Shown: in pieces, positions 52,731 to 61,931 of the stretch | Layout of the letters: every line of letters starts with the position of its first letter | Numbering within the stretch: position 1 is the first letter of the stretch | DNA from: Mycobacterium terramassiliense | GTDB lineage: Bacteria; Actinomycetota; Actinomycetes; Mycobacteriales; Mycobacteriaceae | Assembly (NCBI RefSeq): GCF_900157385.1 | Contig: NZ_LT717701.1 | Coordinates: 2,186,219 to 2,250,218, forward strand | Length of the DNA stretch: 64,000 bases | Reading direction: 5' to 3' | Notes under the pieces: model-generated | Database searches by the model: none | What the model was told of the DNA's origin: nothing | Seen by the model: the letters and a program-made list of their open reading frames with translations, nothing else | Position numbers and translations under genes: made by a program

Positions 52731-53403
52731 GCTGAAGGCGACGAAAGATCATCAACCGGCGGAGGCGCCCGTACCGAGTTGGCAGAAGGACAGTGTCGAT
52801 CGTTCGCTGCGCAACGCCCGCGCGCGTGCCCAGGCCCGCAGTGATCGCTTCGTCGCGGCGGCGATAGAGCTGCTCGGGGAGAGAGACGAAAGCGACTTCA
52901 CGATTCAGGACGTCGTTGACAAATCGAACATGTCACAGCGGACCTTCTATACCTTTTTCGATGGCAAAGACAGCCTGCTGCTGGCGGTATACGAGACGAT
53001 TCTGCGGACTACGGCGATGCCCATGATCCGGGAGCGGTGCGAGGGCATCGCGGATCCCGTGCTGCGGGTGCGGGCCTTGATGGAGGCACTGTCCGAAATC
53101 ACCGCGATGCCGGCCCGACTGGCGCGCGGGCTCAGTGTTCTGCACCTGCGACTGGCCGAGTCCCGCCCCAATGACCTCGCTTACGCCTTGGAACCCTTGC
53201 ATTCCTTCATCGTTGAGTTGCTCGAAGAGGTTGCTGATGCCGGCTTGCTGCGGGACGACGTCCCGCTGGCCACCCAGGCTGCGCTGCTTCAGGAGCTGCT
53301 GCTGGCGACGTCGCACTCCGCGGTGTTGTCCGGTGGGCGCTCGACCAGCGTCGATGACCTGTGGGCTTTCTGCTCGGCGGCCATCCTCCGGGTGGCAAGC
53401 TGA
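52714..53403 (+). CDS. TetR-family transcriptional regulator
   Basis: This 229-residue regulator has an unusually long N-terminus of about 40 residues before the HTH (FTIQDVVDKSNMSQRTFYTFFDGKDSLLLAVYE). The C-terminal domain (LSEITAMPARLARGLSVLHLRLAESRPND) is all-helical and should bind a ligand, perhaps an acyl-CoA of the pathway. The start ATG 52714 has GGAG just upstream and overlaps the hydrolase. It is the only regulator in the right-hand cluster, so it may control the divergent promoter at 55438-55611. Confidence 0.9.
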   Translation: MARSSELKATKDHQPAEAPVPSWQKDSVDRSLRNARARAQARSDRFVAAAIELLGERDESDFTIQDVVDKSNMSQRTFYTFFDGKDSLLLAVYETILRTTAMPMIRERCEGIADPVLRVRALMEALSEITAMPARLARGLSVLHLRLAESRPNDLAYALEPLHSFIVELLEEVADAGLLRDDVPLATQAALLQELLLATSHSAVLSGGRSTSVDDLWAFCSAAILRVAS

Positions 53404-53421
53404 CAGGCGTGGCGCCACCTG

Positions 53422-54645
53422 CTAGGTCACTGCGCCACTGATCTTGAGGTCGATCAGTTCGTCGTCGGACTTGCCGAGAGCCCGCAGAATGTCGTCGGTG
53501 TGCTCAGCGAATTGCGGTGCCCGCGTGAGCTGTACCGGCTTCTCGTCGAACTGGACCGGGTTGGCGACCAGTTCCCGCGGAGTGCCGTCGCTGTCGAGCA
53601 CTTCGGCGATCAGGCCATTGGCCCGCAACGCCGAGTCCTGGCCCACTTCCCACGGGTCTTGCGCGATGGCCCACTGGCCTTCCATGCCGGCGAACCGGGT
53701 GACCCATTCGGCCAGCGACCGCGCGGCGAGTACCTCCTGCACGATCTCGGCCGCTGTCGTCGCATTGGTCATTAGTGCTTCAGCGGTGGAGAATCGCGGT
53801 TCGGTGATGAGGTCCTCGCGGTCGATGTGCCGACAGAACTCGGGCCAGTAGCGCCCGGGTTGGAGCATGGCCAGGACGAGCCACCGGTCGTCGGCGGTCC
53901 GGTAATTGCCGACCAGCGGGTTCGTCGGCGCCGAGTTGCCGGGAGCGCGGGGCGCCGGCGGGCCACCTTCCAAAAGTGCGAAACCCACCGGCAGCGCGTT
54001 GGCCCATGCGCCGACCCCGAGCAGGGATACATCAATGACAGAAGTCTCACCGGTGCGCTGCCGGGCGAACAGGGCGGCGGCGATGCCGCCGGCGATCGTC
54101 ATGCCGCCCAACGAATCACCGTAGGCGCCCGCCGGCATCTTGCACAGGCCGTCGTAGTCCACCGGGGTGGTCCCCACCGCGCTGCCGGCTCGAGCCCAGA
54201 AGGCGGTGCTGTCGTATCCACCTTTCTCGCTGTCGGGGCCGCTGTTGCCGAAGCCGGATCCGCGGACGTAGATGATGTCCGGGTTGATCTTGCGGACGTC
54301 GTCGAGTTCGATGCCCAGCCGCCGGCGTGCAGCGGGCAAGAAGTTGGTCAGGAACACGTCGCTGGTGCGAATCAGTTCGTGCAGGACCCCCAACGCCCCG
54401 GGCTGTTCCAGCGCCAGGCCGATGCTGCGTTTGCCCCGGTTGGGGTGTTCCATCAACGGTGCGAAGGACCCGCTGCCGACCGGCATGCCCATTAGGGCGC
54501 TCAGGCCGCGCTGAGCATCACCCTTCTCCGCGTGTTCGACCTTGATTACGTCGGCGCCCCAGTCGGCCAGGACCGCACCCGCGGCCGGGACGAAGGTGAA
54601 TTGCGCCACCTCGAGCACGCGGACGCCGTCCATCGGTCGGATCAC
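53422..54645 (-). CDS. CaiB/BaiF (family III) CoA-transferase
   Basis: This 407-residue single-unit family III CoA-transferase keeps the catalytic aspartate in GGYDSTAFWARAG (Asp145), unlike the fused protein at 6177-8567. The N-terminal motif VRVLEVAQFTFVPAAGAVLADWGADVIKVEH is the family hallmark. It should transfer CoA between carboxylates. GTG 54645 (VIRPMDG) is 30 bp after the stop of the SDR, so both lie in one leftward transcript. Confidence 0.93.
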   Translation of the reverse strand: MIRPMDGVRVLEVAQFTFVPAAGAVLADWGADVIKVEHAEKGDAQRGLSALMGMPVGSGSFAPLMEHPNRGKRSIGLALEQPGALGVLHELIRTSDVFLTNFLPAARRRLGIELDDVRKINPDIIYVRGSGFGNSGPDSEKGGYDSTAFWARAGSAVGTTPVDYDGLCKMPAGAYGDSLGGMTIAGGIAAALFARQRTGETSVIDVSLLGVGAWANALPVGFALLEGGPPAPRAPGNSAPTNPLVGNYRTADDRWLVLAMLQPGRYWPEFCRHIDREDLITEPRFSTAEALMTNATTAAEIVQEVLAARSLAEWVTRFAGMEGQWAIAQDPWEVGQDSALRANGLIAEVLDSDGTPRELVANPVQFDEKPVQLTRAPQFAEHTDDILRALGKSDDELIDLKISGAVT

Positions 54646-54675
54646 TGTGTCTCCCTTACAGTTTCGGCGATGGGC

Positions 54676-55437
54676 TCAGCTGCTCGCCGGACGGACGTGG
54701 ACCACGTCCATCATCACTTCGCGTGGCCGGGTGATGACGTCGTGCAGCACGTCGGCGACGGTGGCCGAGGTGAGCAGGTGGGTGCCGCTCATCCGGGTGA
54801 GGTAGCCGTCGGCTTCCCACAGCGGCCAGGCCTTTTCGAGGTCGCCCGGGCCGAAGTTCTCGTGGATCCCGGTATCTCCGACCGCACCGAGAACCACCAG
54901 GGTCACCCGGATGCCTTCTCGTCGCAGCTCCTTGCTCATGGCTCCGGTGAAACCGTTGAGGCCACGCTTGGTGGCGGCGTAGAGGGTCATCATCGGCATG
55001 TCGTCGAGGGTGATCTCCGAGGAGATGTTCATGATGTCGCCGCCGCCGGCCGCGCGCAGCAGCGGAATGGCCGAGCGCGTGGTGTAGATGGGAGCCACCA
55101 GGTTGGTGTTGATCGTGACGGCGATGTCTTCGTCGCTGGCTTCTTCGATCAGCCGAATCCGGCTGGCTCCTGCGGAGTTGATCAGGACGTCGATGCGGCC
55201 GAACTGCGCTGCGATCTGATCGAAGGCCGCGTGCACTTCGTGGCTGCTGGTGACATCGGTGACGATGGGGACGGCGCGGGGCCCAACGATCTCTACGACC
55301 TCATCGAGAAGCAATTTGCGGCGGGCCAGCAGCACTACCGTCGCGCCTTCCCGCGCGAGGCGAATTGCGGTGGCCCGCCCGACGCCCATCGACGCGCCGG
55401 CGACCACGGCGACTCGGCCCTCCATGCTCTGCGACAT
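54676..55437 (-). CDS. Short-chain dehydrogenase/reductase
   Basis: This 253-residue SDR has AVVAGASMGVGRATA, NSAGASRI, the serine in MNISSEI and YAATKRG as catalytic residues. A 3-ketoacyl or hydroxyl substrate is likely. ATG 55437 is chosen because AGGAG lies 5 nt upstream; it is preceded by an alternative ATG at 55449. It is the first gene of the leftward transcript that includes the CoA-transferase. Confidence 0.88.
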   Translation of the reverse strand: MSQSMEGRVAVVAGASMGVGRATAIRLAREGATVVLLARRKLLLDEVVEIVGPRAVPIVTDVTSSHEVHAAFDQIAAQFGRIDVLINSAGASRIRLIEEASDEDIAVTINTNLVAPIYTTRSAIPLLRAAGGGDIMNISSEITLDDMPMMTLYAATKRGLNGFTGAMSKELRREGIRVTLVVLGAVGDTGIHENFGPGDLEKAWPLWEADGYLTRMSGTHLLTSATVADVLHDVITRPREVMMDVVHVRPASS

Positions 55438-55611
55438 CACGCTCCTCATGCTTGCGTCTGCGGCCGTATCAAAATACGCGGATCATGGTGCATTTGCTGC
55501 GCACCTGTTCCTTGCACGCAACGCACATATCGTTCTACCATGACGCGTACGTGATAGTCATCACCTGGCCCGAGAAACTCGCGTCCGGCAATAGTGCAGA
55601 AGGAGTCGGTT
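55438..55611. promoter_or_regulatory. Divergent promoter of the second catabolic cluster
   Basis: A 174-bp gap between the SDR and the DapA-like gene. GTGAT-AGTC-ATCAC at 55551-55564 is a perfect 5-bp dyad and a good operator candidate for the TetR protein encoded at 52714. The ribosome-binding site AAGGAG at 55600-55604 precedes GTG 55612. TATCAAAATACG near 55480 may hold a -10 element for the leftward operon. Confidence 0.5.
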
Positions 55612-56610
55612 GTGTTCTCAGGTGTCACCGGCAAAGAGGCGAAGGACTGGGCGTCGGAGCACCTGTGGGGCAACTGCAGTTCGCTCTACACCCCGTTCTG
55701 CGGCCTCGACGGCGACGAAATCGATTACGCGGCACTGCGTGCGCTGGTGCGGCACTGCCTGGTCGAGCTGGACCAGGACGGTATTTGGCTGACCGGCGGC
55801 ATCGCCGAATTCTGGTCACTGACCACCGACGAACTCAAAGAAGTAGTCCGCGTCGCCATCGAGGAGGCCCGACGGGTCAAACCCCACGCGCTGGTGCAGG
55901 TGATGTCGAGCACCGACACCGCCAAGCAGGCCGTCGAGCTCACGCTGAACGCCCAAGAGCTGGGCGCCGACATCTGCTACATCCTGACGCCCTATTTCGA
56001 ATGCTCCGGCAAGCCCGGTGTGCTGGAATACCTGCGCTACGTCGCCGACCGCACCGACATGCCGCTGGGCTTCTTCAACTCCCACTCGACAGGGCTGGTC
56101 CTAACCCCCGAGGAATGCGTCGAGCTCTACCGTGAGATCCCGGCGCTGTGCGGCCTGAAGAACGGGCTGCTCGACGCGGAGCACAGCCTCGCGATCCATC
56201 GGCTGGCCCCGGAAATGGTGTTATGGGAAGCGGCCGACGAGGCCGGGATCCGGTTAGGGATACCCCACCCAGGAGCGCTGGGTTCGGCGCTCTACCTCTA
56301 CGAAAAGCCGGGCGCTCCGCTGTTCAGCGAGTGGCGGGCACTGCTGATACAAGGCGATTTCGAGCGCGCCGACGCCTTCGCGGCCGAGACCGGTTTGACC
56401 GCCATGCGCGAGGCGAGCCGCCGCTATCAGTCCCATCCCGCCCGCCCCGGAATGTTCACGCACTGGGGAGCCGGGTTCAAATTCGGCGCCTCGTTGCTCG
56501 GACTGCCCGTCGGCGACCACCCGGCCCGGCCGCCGCAAACTGCGTTCCCCGACGACCTGAAGCAGCCGATCCGTCAGGCCTATGTCGCCTCTGGGTTCAT
56601 CGAGTCCTGA
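55612..56610 (+). CDS. DapA-family lyase/aldolase
   Basis: This 332-residue class I TIM-barrel protein has the Schiff-base lysine in LCGLKNGLLD and the tyrosine segment CYILTPYFECS. DapA itself is about 290-300 residues; the extra length and the dissimilar N-terminus (KDWASEHLWGNCSSLYTPFCGLDGDEID) fit hydratase-aldolases and other pyruvate-type lyases rather than lysine biosynthesis. It probably cleaves a C-C bond in a catabolic intermediate. The AAGGAG ribosome-binding site decides GTG 55612. It leads the operon of beta-oxidation genes that runs to 63597. Confidence 0.85.
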   Translation: MFSGVTGKEAKDWASEHLWGNCSSLYTPFCGLDGDEIDYAALRALVRHCLVELDQDGIWLTGGIAEFWSLTTDELKEVVRVAIEEARRVKPHALVQVMSSTDTAKQAVELTLNAQELGADICYILTPYFECSGKPGVLEYLRYVADRTDMPLGFFNSHSTGLVLTPEECVELYREIPALCGLKNGLLDAEHSLAIHRLAPEMVLWEAADEAGIRLGIPHPGALGSALYLYEKPGAPLFSEWRALLIQGDFERADAFAAETGLTAMREASRRYQSHPARPGMFTHWGAGFKFGASLLGLPVGDHPARPPQTAFPDDLKQPIRQAYVASGFIES

Positions 56611-56625
56611 GAACGGAGAGCTGTA

Positions 56626-57744
56626 ATGGAGGTGCGCGAATTTCGCGCCGGGGTGGGAGCCTGGATCGACGAGGTAGGAGAGGCGCTGGTCCCCGCGATC
56701 GAGGACCAAAGCGTTGACGCCCAGCTGCACCACCAACGTCGAGTGCAGCGGCTGCTATTCGACGCCGGCTGGATGCGCTGGGGATGGCCGACCCGGCTCG
56801 GCGGCCTGGGGGGCTCGCCGATCCTGCGCGCCGTCCTCGGCGAGGAGCTCACCGGCCGAGCACTGGTGCACACCACATCCTGGTCGATGCACGAAGTGCT
56901 CGGGCCGGCGGTGGCCGAGTTCGGCCGGCCCGAACTGGTCGAGGAGATCTTCCCGCGACTGTTACGCGGTGAGGAGTTCTGGTGTCAGGGGTTCTCCGAG
57001 CCCGACGCGGGCAGCGACCTGGGATCGATGCGGACATCTGCGCGCCCGCGCGGCGCCGACTGGGTCATCAACGGCGAGAAATTGTGGACCAGCTGGGCCC
57101 ACCACGCCACCCGATGCGTCGTGTTGGCCCGTACCGGCGGTCCCGGATCGCGGGGTATCAGCGCATTTCTGGTGGACATGGACACGCCGGGGGTGAAGGC
57201 GAGCCCACTCGAGACGATGGCCGGTGTCGACGAATTCTGCTCGACGTCGTTCGTCGACGTTGAGGTCCCCGCGCAGCGCCTGCTCGGTGAGCTCGACGCC
57301 GGCTGGCGGGTCGCGCAGTTCATCTTGTCCTGTGAACGCGGCCCGATCTTCTGGCAGCGCGGTGCTTGGCTCGCCCACCACCTCCGTCTGCTCCTCGACG
57401 CCGCACGCGATGGAGCGTCCGCGTCGGCGCTCGGCGAGGCCTACCAGCTGTTGTGGGCCTTCCGCGCCACCTCAAAGAACACGCAGGACCGCATCGCTGC
57501 GGGTGATCTGCCGGGACCGGAAGCCTCGGTGGACAAGATCATGATCGCCGCCGCCGATCAGGCCGTGTTCGACGCGGCGCGCGAGCTACTGCGCGGCGGC
57601 ATGGAAATCGACGACACCGCGGGCAGCCGGGCGTGGCGCCGCGAATGGGCCTACTCGCGCGCCGCCACCATCTACGGGGGCACCAGTGAAATCCAGAAAG
57701 ACATCGTGGCTTCCCGGCTGCTCGGATTGCCGAGAAGCGCGTGA
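56626..57744 (+). CDS. Acyl-CoA dehydrogenase (FadE, alpha-type)
   Basis: This 372-residue acyl-CoA dehydrogenase has WCQGFSEPDAGSDLGSMRTSA, DWVINGEKLWTSWAHHATRC and the catalytic-subunit ending IYGGTSEIQKDIVASRLLGLPRSA. ATG 56626 has GAGAGCTG upstream, 15 bp after the lyase stop. It overlaps the next FadE gene by 4 bp, the alpha-beta pair arrangement known from steroid side-chain dehydrogenases. It would act on a bulky acyl-CoA. Confidence 0.92.
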   Translation: MEVREFRAGVGAWIDEVGEALVPAIEDQSVDAQLHHQRRVQRLLFDAGWMRWGWPTRLGGLGGSPILRAVLGEELTGRALVHTTSWSMHEVLGPAVAEFGRPELVEEIFPRLLRGEEFWCQGFSEPDAGSDLGSMRTSARPRGADWVINGEKLWTSWAHHATRCVVLARTGGPGSRGISAFLVDMDTPGVKASPLETMAGVDEFCSTSFVDVEVPAQRLLGELDAGWRVAQFILSCERGPIFWQRGAWLAHHLRLLLDAARDGASASALGEAYQLLWAFRATSKNTQDRIAAGDLPGPEASVDKIMIAAADQAVFDAARELLRGGMEIDDTAGSRAWRREWAYSRAATIYGGTSEIQKDIVASRLLGLPRSA

Positions 57745-58745
57745 CTCGCATTTCCCAGGCCCAAACCATCGACGCCGCCGAACGGGCGCTGCTGGCGACG
57801 ACGATCCGCGGACTGGCGGAGGAACTCGACGGAGCCGAGCTTGCGCAGGCACTCGATGCGTTCGGGTTCGCCGACCTGCTCGCCGAGGCGCCCCGGGATG
57901 CGGTGTCGGCGCTGTTCACCGCGCTCGGTCGAACCGGATCGATGTCGACGTCGCTGCAGGATGTCCTGCTGCGACCGCTGGCCGAATACCTGCCTGGGGC
58001 GACAACAGGATGCAACGTCGTGCTGCCGGGCATCGGTGCCGATCTGGTCGGCGCGGCCGACGGCGAGATGCTTGCGGTGCGCGGCCTGGTCATCGGCGCG
58101 CAGCCGGCCCCGAGATATTTGGCACCGGTCGCGATCGGCGGTGAGCTGGCCTGGGTTGGCCTGCAGGAGTCCTCGGGGGTCTCGACCCGGCGGATCGATG
58201 GTCTTGATCCGGCGTTGGCGATGACCGAAGTCACCGGCGTCGAGGTGCTGGCCGACGTGATCCTGGCGGGCGAGCAGGCCGTTGCGGCCTGGGATGCGGT
58301 GGCGACCGTAGGCCGGCTGGCACTGGGATACCAGATCATCGGTGCGGTCGGCCAGATGATCGACCTGGCCGTCGACCATGCCCGCAGCCGAGTGCAGTTC
58401 GGCCGGCCCATCGGCTCCTTTCAAGCGGTTCGCACTCGCCTGGCCGACGCGCACGTCGCCCGCGAGGGCGCCGCCGCGGCCCTCGCGGCGGCCTGGGACG
58501 CGGACGACGCCGTTTTGGCGGGTCTGTTGGCGAAGTCGTTGGCGGGGCGTGCAGCCCGCATCGCCGCCACTCAGTGCCAGCAGGTGCTGGCCGGCATCGG
58601 CTTCACCGCCGAGCATCCCTTCCACCGCTTCTTGGCCCGCGCGCTGGTGTTGGATTCGGTGCTGGGTTCGGCCAGCGAACTGCCCGGGGTAATTGGTGCT
58701 CATTTGATTTCGGTCGGGGCGATCCCCCGGCTGGTGGACCTGTGA
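57741..58745 (+). CDS. Acyl-CoA dehydrogenase-like protein (FadE beta-type)
   Basis: This 334-residue FadE-family protein starts with GTG within the stop of the alpha subunit. It keeps RSRVQFGRPIGSFQAVRTRLAD and the segment CQQVLAGIGFTAEHPFHRF but lacks the EPEAG/D and YGGTSEIQ segments. It is thus the non-catalytic half of a heteromeric dehydrogenase. The tandem position and coupling to 56626-57744 support an alpha2beta2 complex. Confidence 0.87.
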   Translation: MTRISQAQTIDAAERALLATTIRGLAEELDGAELAQALDAFGFADLLAEAPRDAVSALFTALGRTGSMSTSLQDVLLRPLAEYLPGATTGCNVVLPGIGADLVGAADGEMLAVRGLVIGAQPAPRYLAPVAIGGELAWVGLQESSGVSTRRIDGLDPALAMTEVTGVEVLADVILAGEQAVAAWDAVATVGRLALGYQIIGAVGQMIDLAVDHARSRVQFGRPIGSFQAVRTRLADAHVAREGAAAALAAAWDADDAVLAGLLAKSLAGRAARIAATQCQQVLAGIGFTAEHPFHRFLARALVLDSVLGSASELPGVIGAHLISVGAIPRLVDL

Positions 58746-59557
58746 GCGGCGGCGGCGATCCGTCCGGCACGGACGCCCATCCCGCCGTCGTCGTCGACCG
58801 TCTCGGGTCGGTGGCGCGCGTGACCTTGGCCAGGCCCGAGAAGGCCAACGCCATGGATACCGAGATCACCGATGCCCTGCTCAGCGCGGTCCTGGCGCTG
58901 CGTGACGACCCTGACGTGCACACGATGGCGCTCACCGGTCAGGGCAATGCGTTCAGCGCCGGCGGGGACTTCGAGACCATCCGCGCGATGCGCGATGACC
59001 GCTCTCTGCGCGACACCGTGCTGGCCGCCCACCAGGAACTGTTCTGGGTCATGACGCGCCTGCCGTTTCCGACCGTCGCCGCCGTCAATGGCGCCGCGGT
59101 CGGCGCCGGCGTCACGGTCGCGCTGCTATGCGACCTGGTCGTCATGGCCGAAGACGCCTTCCTCAGCGATCCGCGGGTTTCGCTGGGACTGCTCGACGGC
59201 GCCGGCGGTTTGCTGCTCTGGCCGTTGCTGACCAGCCTGTCCGCCGCCAAGGAACACCTGCTCCTCGGGGACCGGGTCAGCGGCGTCGAAGCCCACCGCC
59301 TGGGGCTGGTGAACCGCGCGGTTCCCGCATCCGAGGTGTTGGAGGAGGCACTGCAGCTGGCCAACCGCCTCGCCGGGCTCCCGCCGCACGCCGTCCGGCA
59401 GGCACGCCAGCTGCTGAACTTCCACATCGATCGCGTCGCCGCGTTACTGCCGCATTGTGCCCGCGCCGAAAGCGAGTGTTTTGACACCGAGGAGCATCGC
59501 GTGCTGCTGGAGCGGCTGAGCGCACGAGTGGCAGCCAAGAAGACGGGGACCCCGTAA
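58742..59557 (+). CDS. Crotonase-fold protein (enoyl-CoA hydratase/isomerase family)
   Basis: This 271-residue protein starts with GTG coupled by a 4-bp overlap. It has the first oxyanion motif GQGNAFSAGGDFETI and the second AAVNGAAVGAGVTVALLCDLVV. The two glutamates of canonical hydratases are not present: the E of the GGxELAxxCD motif is Thr here, and the second at the SDPRVSLGLLDGAGG segment is Arg. Isomerase, hydrolase or decarboxylase activity is more likely than simple hydration. Confidence 0.86.
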   Translation: MSGGGDPSGTDAHPAVVVDRLGSVARVTLARPEKANAMDTEITDALLSAVLALRDDPDVHTMALTGQGNAFSAGGDFETIRAMRDDRSLRDTVLAAHQELFWVMTRLPFPTVAAVNGAAVGAGVTVALLCDLVVMAEDAFLSDPRVSLGLLDGAGGLLLWPLLTSLSAAKEHLLLGDRVSGVEAHRLGLVNRAVPASEVLEEALQLANRLAGLPPHAVRQARQLLNFHIDRVAALLPHCARAESECFDTEEHRVLLERLSARVAAKKTGTP

Positions 59558-60297
59558 TGGGCCGTGTCGCTTTGGTCACGGGCGGCACCCGGGGGATAGG
59601 TCGTGCGATCACCGACCGGCTGACGCACGCCGGTGTCGCGGTGGCCGCGGCGTACGCCCGCGACGCCGCCGCCGCGCACGCGGTGCGCGAAGAGGCTTCG
59701 CGGTGCGGGGCCATCGTGACGCTGCATCAGGCCGATGTCGGGGAGCCGTCGTCCTGCCAGCGGCTCGTTGCCGAGGTTCTCGAGCAGCACGGGCGGCTGG
59801 ACTACTTAGTCAACAACGCCGGGATGGTCAACGAGCAACGGCTCAGCGAGGTCAGCCCTGAGGACTGGCAACGCCAGCTCGCGGTCAACCTGTCGGCTGC
59901 GTTTTTCCTCAGCCATGCCGCACTGGCGCACATGAGCCAGCAGCGTTTCGGGCGGGTGGTCAACATCGGCTCGGTCACGGCGCTGCTGGGCAGCCCGGTG
60001 CAGGTCGCCTACGGCGCGGCCAAGGGCGGCATCGTCGGCCTGACCAGATCGTGTGCTCGCGCGGTCGCCCGCAAGGGCATCACCGTCAACTGCGTGATCC
60101 CCGGCAGCTTTGACACCGATATGTCCGCCGACTTGGCATACACCGACCGGGACGCGGTGACGTCGATGATCCCGGTTGGGCGCTGGGGCCGTCCCGAGGA
60201 GCTGGCGCACGCCGTCGCTTTTCTGCTCGACGACCTTGCCTCCTACGTCACCGGCGCGGTCCTGACCGTCGACGGCGGAATGAGCATGGGTGGATGA
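59557..60297 (+). CDS. FabG-like short-chain dehydrogenase
   Basis: This 246-residue SDR has ALVTGGTRGIGRAI, NNAGMVNEQ, the serine in NIGSVTALLG and the catalytic YGAAKGG. Length and pattern match FabG-type 3-oxoacyl reductases, so a 3-hydroxyacyl-CoA oxidation step fits. The ATG overlaps the TAA stop of the crotonase gene by one base. The stop overlaps the ATGA of the ligase gene. Confidence 0.9.
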   Translation: MGRVALVTGGTRGIGRAITDRLTHAGVAVAAAYARDAAAAHAVREEASRCGAIVTLHQADVGEPSSCQRLVAEVLEQHGRLDYLVNNAGMVNEQRLSEVSPEDWQRQLAVNLSAAFFLSHAALAHMSQQRFGRVVNIGSVTALLGSPVQVAYGAAKGGIVGLTRSCARAVARKGITVNCVIPGSFDTDMSADLAYTDRDAVTSMIPVGRWGRPEELAHAVAFLLDDLASYVTGAVLTVDGGMSMGG

Positions 60298-61931
60298 GGA
60301 TGAACCGAACTCGGCTCACCGCAACCGATATCGTGGCGCCGCCGGCCGCCCCGGACCGCCTCGCCGAATACCGCCGCTTCGGCTACATCAGCGACCAGAC
60401 GATTTCTGCGTCGGTCGTCCGTGCCGCCCGTCAGTGGGGCTCACAGCCGGCCATCATCGAAGGCGGCCATCAATTGACCTACCAGGAGCTGCTCGAGGTG
60501 GTCGAACGTGCCGCCGCGTGGCTGGGCGGAGCCGGTGTCGGGCCCGGTGACGTGGTCTGCTGGCAGACGCCGAACTGGTGGGAAGCTCACGTGCTGGGTC
60601 TGGCGGTGTGGCATGCCGGCGCGGTGAGCTGCCCGATCGCCCCGTTCTACCGGGAACACGAGCTGCGTCAGGTCATCGAGCAGGTACGGCCCGCGGCTGT
60701 GGTGACCGCCGAGACGTTCCGCGGCTTCGCCCACGCCGAAGCGTTCGACGATCTGCTGGCCGGGGTCGGTCTCGCCGACGTCGCCCGCGTCGTGCTGCGA
60801 GGAACCCGGCCTGGCTGGTCGCCGTTCGACGTGGTCGTCTCGCACGGTCGGCGCCAAGAATCGGCGTCCGTCGGGGCCGACGATCCCTGCCTTATCCTCT
60901 TCACTTCTGGGACCACTTCGGGCGCCAAGGCCGCCGTGCACTCCTCGCGTAGCTTGCTTGCCGAAACCCGCCAGCTCGCCGGTGCGTGGGGCCTGTCGTG
61001 GGAGGACGCCGCCTACATGGCCGCCCCGCTGCAGCACATCACCGGCGTGCTCAACGCAATGACCATCCCGCTGCAGGTCGGCGCGTCTGCGGTGCTGGCC
61101 GACCGGTGGGAAGCGGACGTCGCGGTGGCCGACATCATGCGGCACCGGGTGACCTATTCGGCCGGGGCGACGGTGTTCCTGCAGGAATTGACCGACGCCG
61201 CCCGCGCCGCCCGCGTGCACATGCCGCTGCGGATGTTCGCCTGCGGCGGCGCGGCGGTGCCGCGCGCGGTCATGGAACGCAGCGAAGAGCAAGGGATTCC
61301 GGCCGCGCGCGTGTACGGCATGACCGAGCTTCCGACGGTGACGGTGATGAACCGCGCGCATCCGTTCGACCTGCGCGCCGAGACCGATGGCGCGATCGCG
61401 CCGGGGGTGCAGGTCCGGGTCGTCGGGACGGATGGCGAGCCGCTGGCCGCGGGCTGCGCGGGCGAACTGCTGGTGCGCGGACCGGAGCAGATGCTCGGCT
61501 ACCTCGATCCTGACGCCAACCGGGCGGCCCTCGACGACGCGGGATGGTTCTCCACCGGGGATGTCGGTCTCGTCGACGGCGCCGGCTTCGTCACGATCAC
61601 CGGGCGGGTCAAGGACGTCATCAACCGCGGCGGCGAGAAGTTCTCCGCCCGCGACATCGAAGACCTGCTCGTCAAGCACCCGGCGGTGCGCCACGCAGCC
61701 GTAGTGCCCGGACCCGACGCAAGGTTCGGCGAGGTACCCGTGGCGTTCGTCGTGTTCGACCAGCCGGGCCAAGCGTCCGCCGAAGACCTGTCCCGTCACC
61801 TGCGCGCCGCCGGACTGGCCCGCCAAAAGACCCCCGTCGCATGGCATTTCGTCGACGCCTTGCCGATGACGCCGTCGGGCAAGGTCAAGAAGTTCGAGCT
61901 TGTCGCGACCGCGGAGGAAAGGCTGGGATGA
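60294..61931 (+). CDS. Acyl-CoA ligase (AMP-forming)
   Basis: This 545-residue adenylate-forming ligase has the P-loop FTSGTTSGAKAAV, VYGMTELPTV, WFSTGDVGLVD, the hinge NRGGEKFSARDIED and the catalytic lysine in PMTPSGKVKKFEL, so all canonical residues are intact. It should activate the carboxylate substrate of the second cluster. ATG 60294 is coupled to the upstream SDR by ATGA; ATG 60300 is an alternative. Confidence 0.93.
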   Translation: MRMNRTRLTATDIVAPPAAPDRLAEYRRFGYISDQTISASVVRAARQWGSQPAIIEGGHQLTYQELLEVVERAAAWLGGAGVGPGDVVCWQTPNWWEAHVLGLAVWHAGAVSCPIAPFYREHELRQVIEQVRPAAVVTAETFRGFAHAEAFDDLLAGVGLADVARVVLRGTRPGWSPFDVVVSHGRRQESASVGADDPCLILFTSGTTSGAKAAVHSSRSLLAETRQLAGAWGLSWEDAAYMAAPLQHITGVLNAMTIPLQVGASAVLADRWEADVAVADIMRHRVTYSAGATVFLQELTDAARAARVHMPLRMFACGGAAVPRAVMERSEEQGIPAARVYGMTELPTVTVMNRAHPFDLRAETDGAIAPGVQVRVVGTDGEPLAAGCAGELLVRGPEQMLGYLDPDANRAALDDAGWFSTGDVGLVDGAGFVTITGRVKDVINRGGEKFSARDIEDLLVKHPAVRHAAVVPGPDARFGEVPVAFVVFDQPGQASAEDLSRHLRAAGLARQKTPVAWHFVDALPMTPSGKVKKFELVATAEERLG

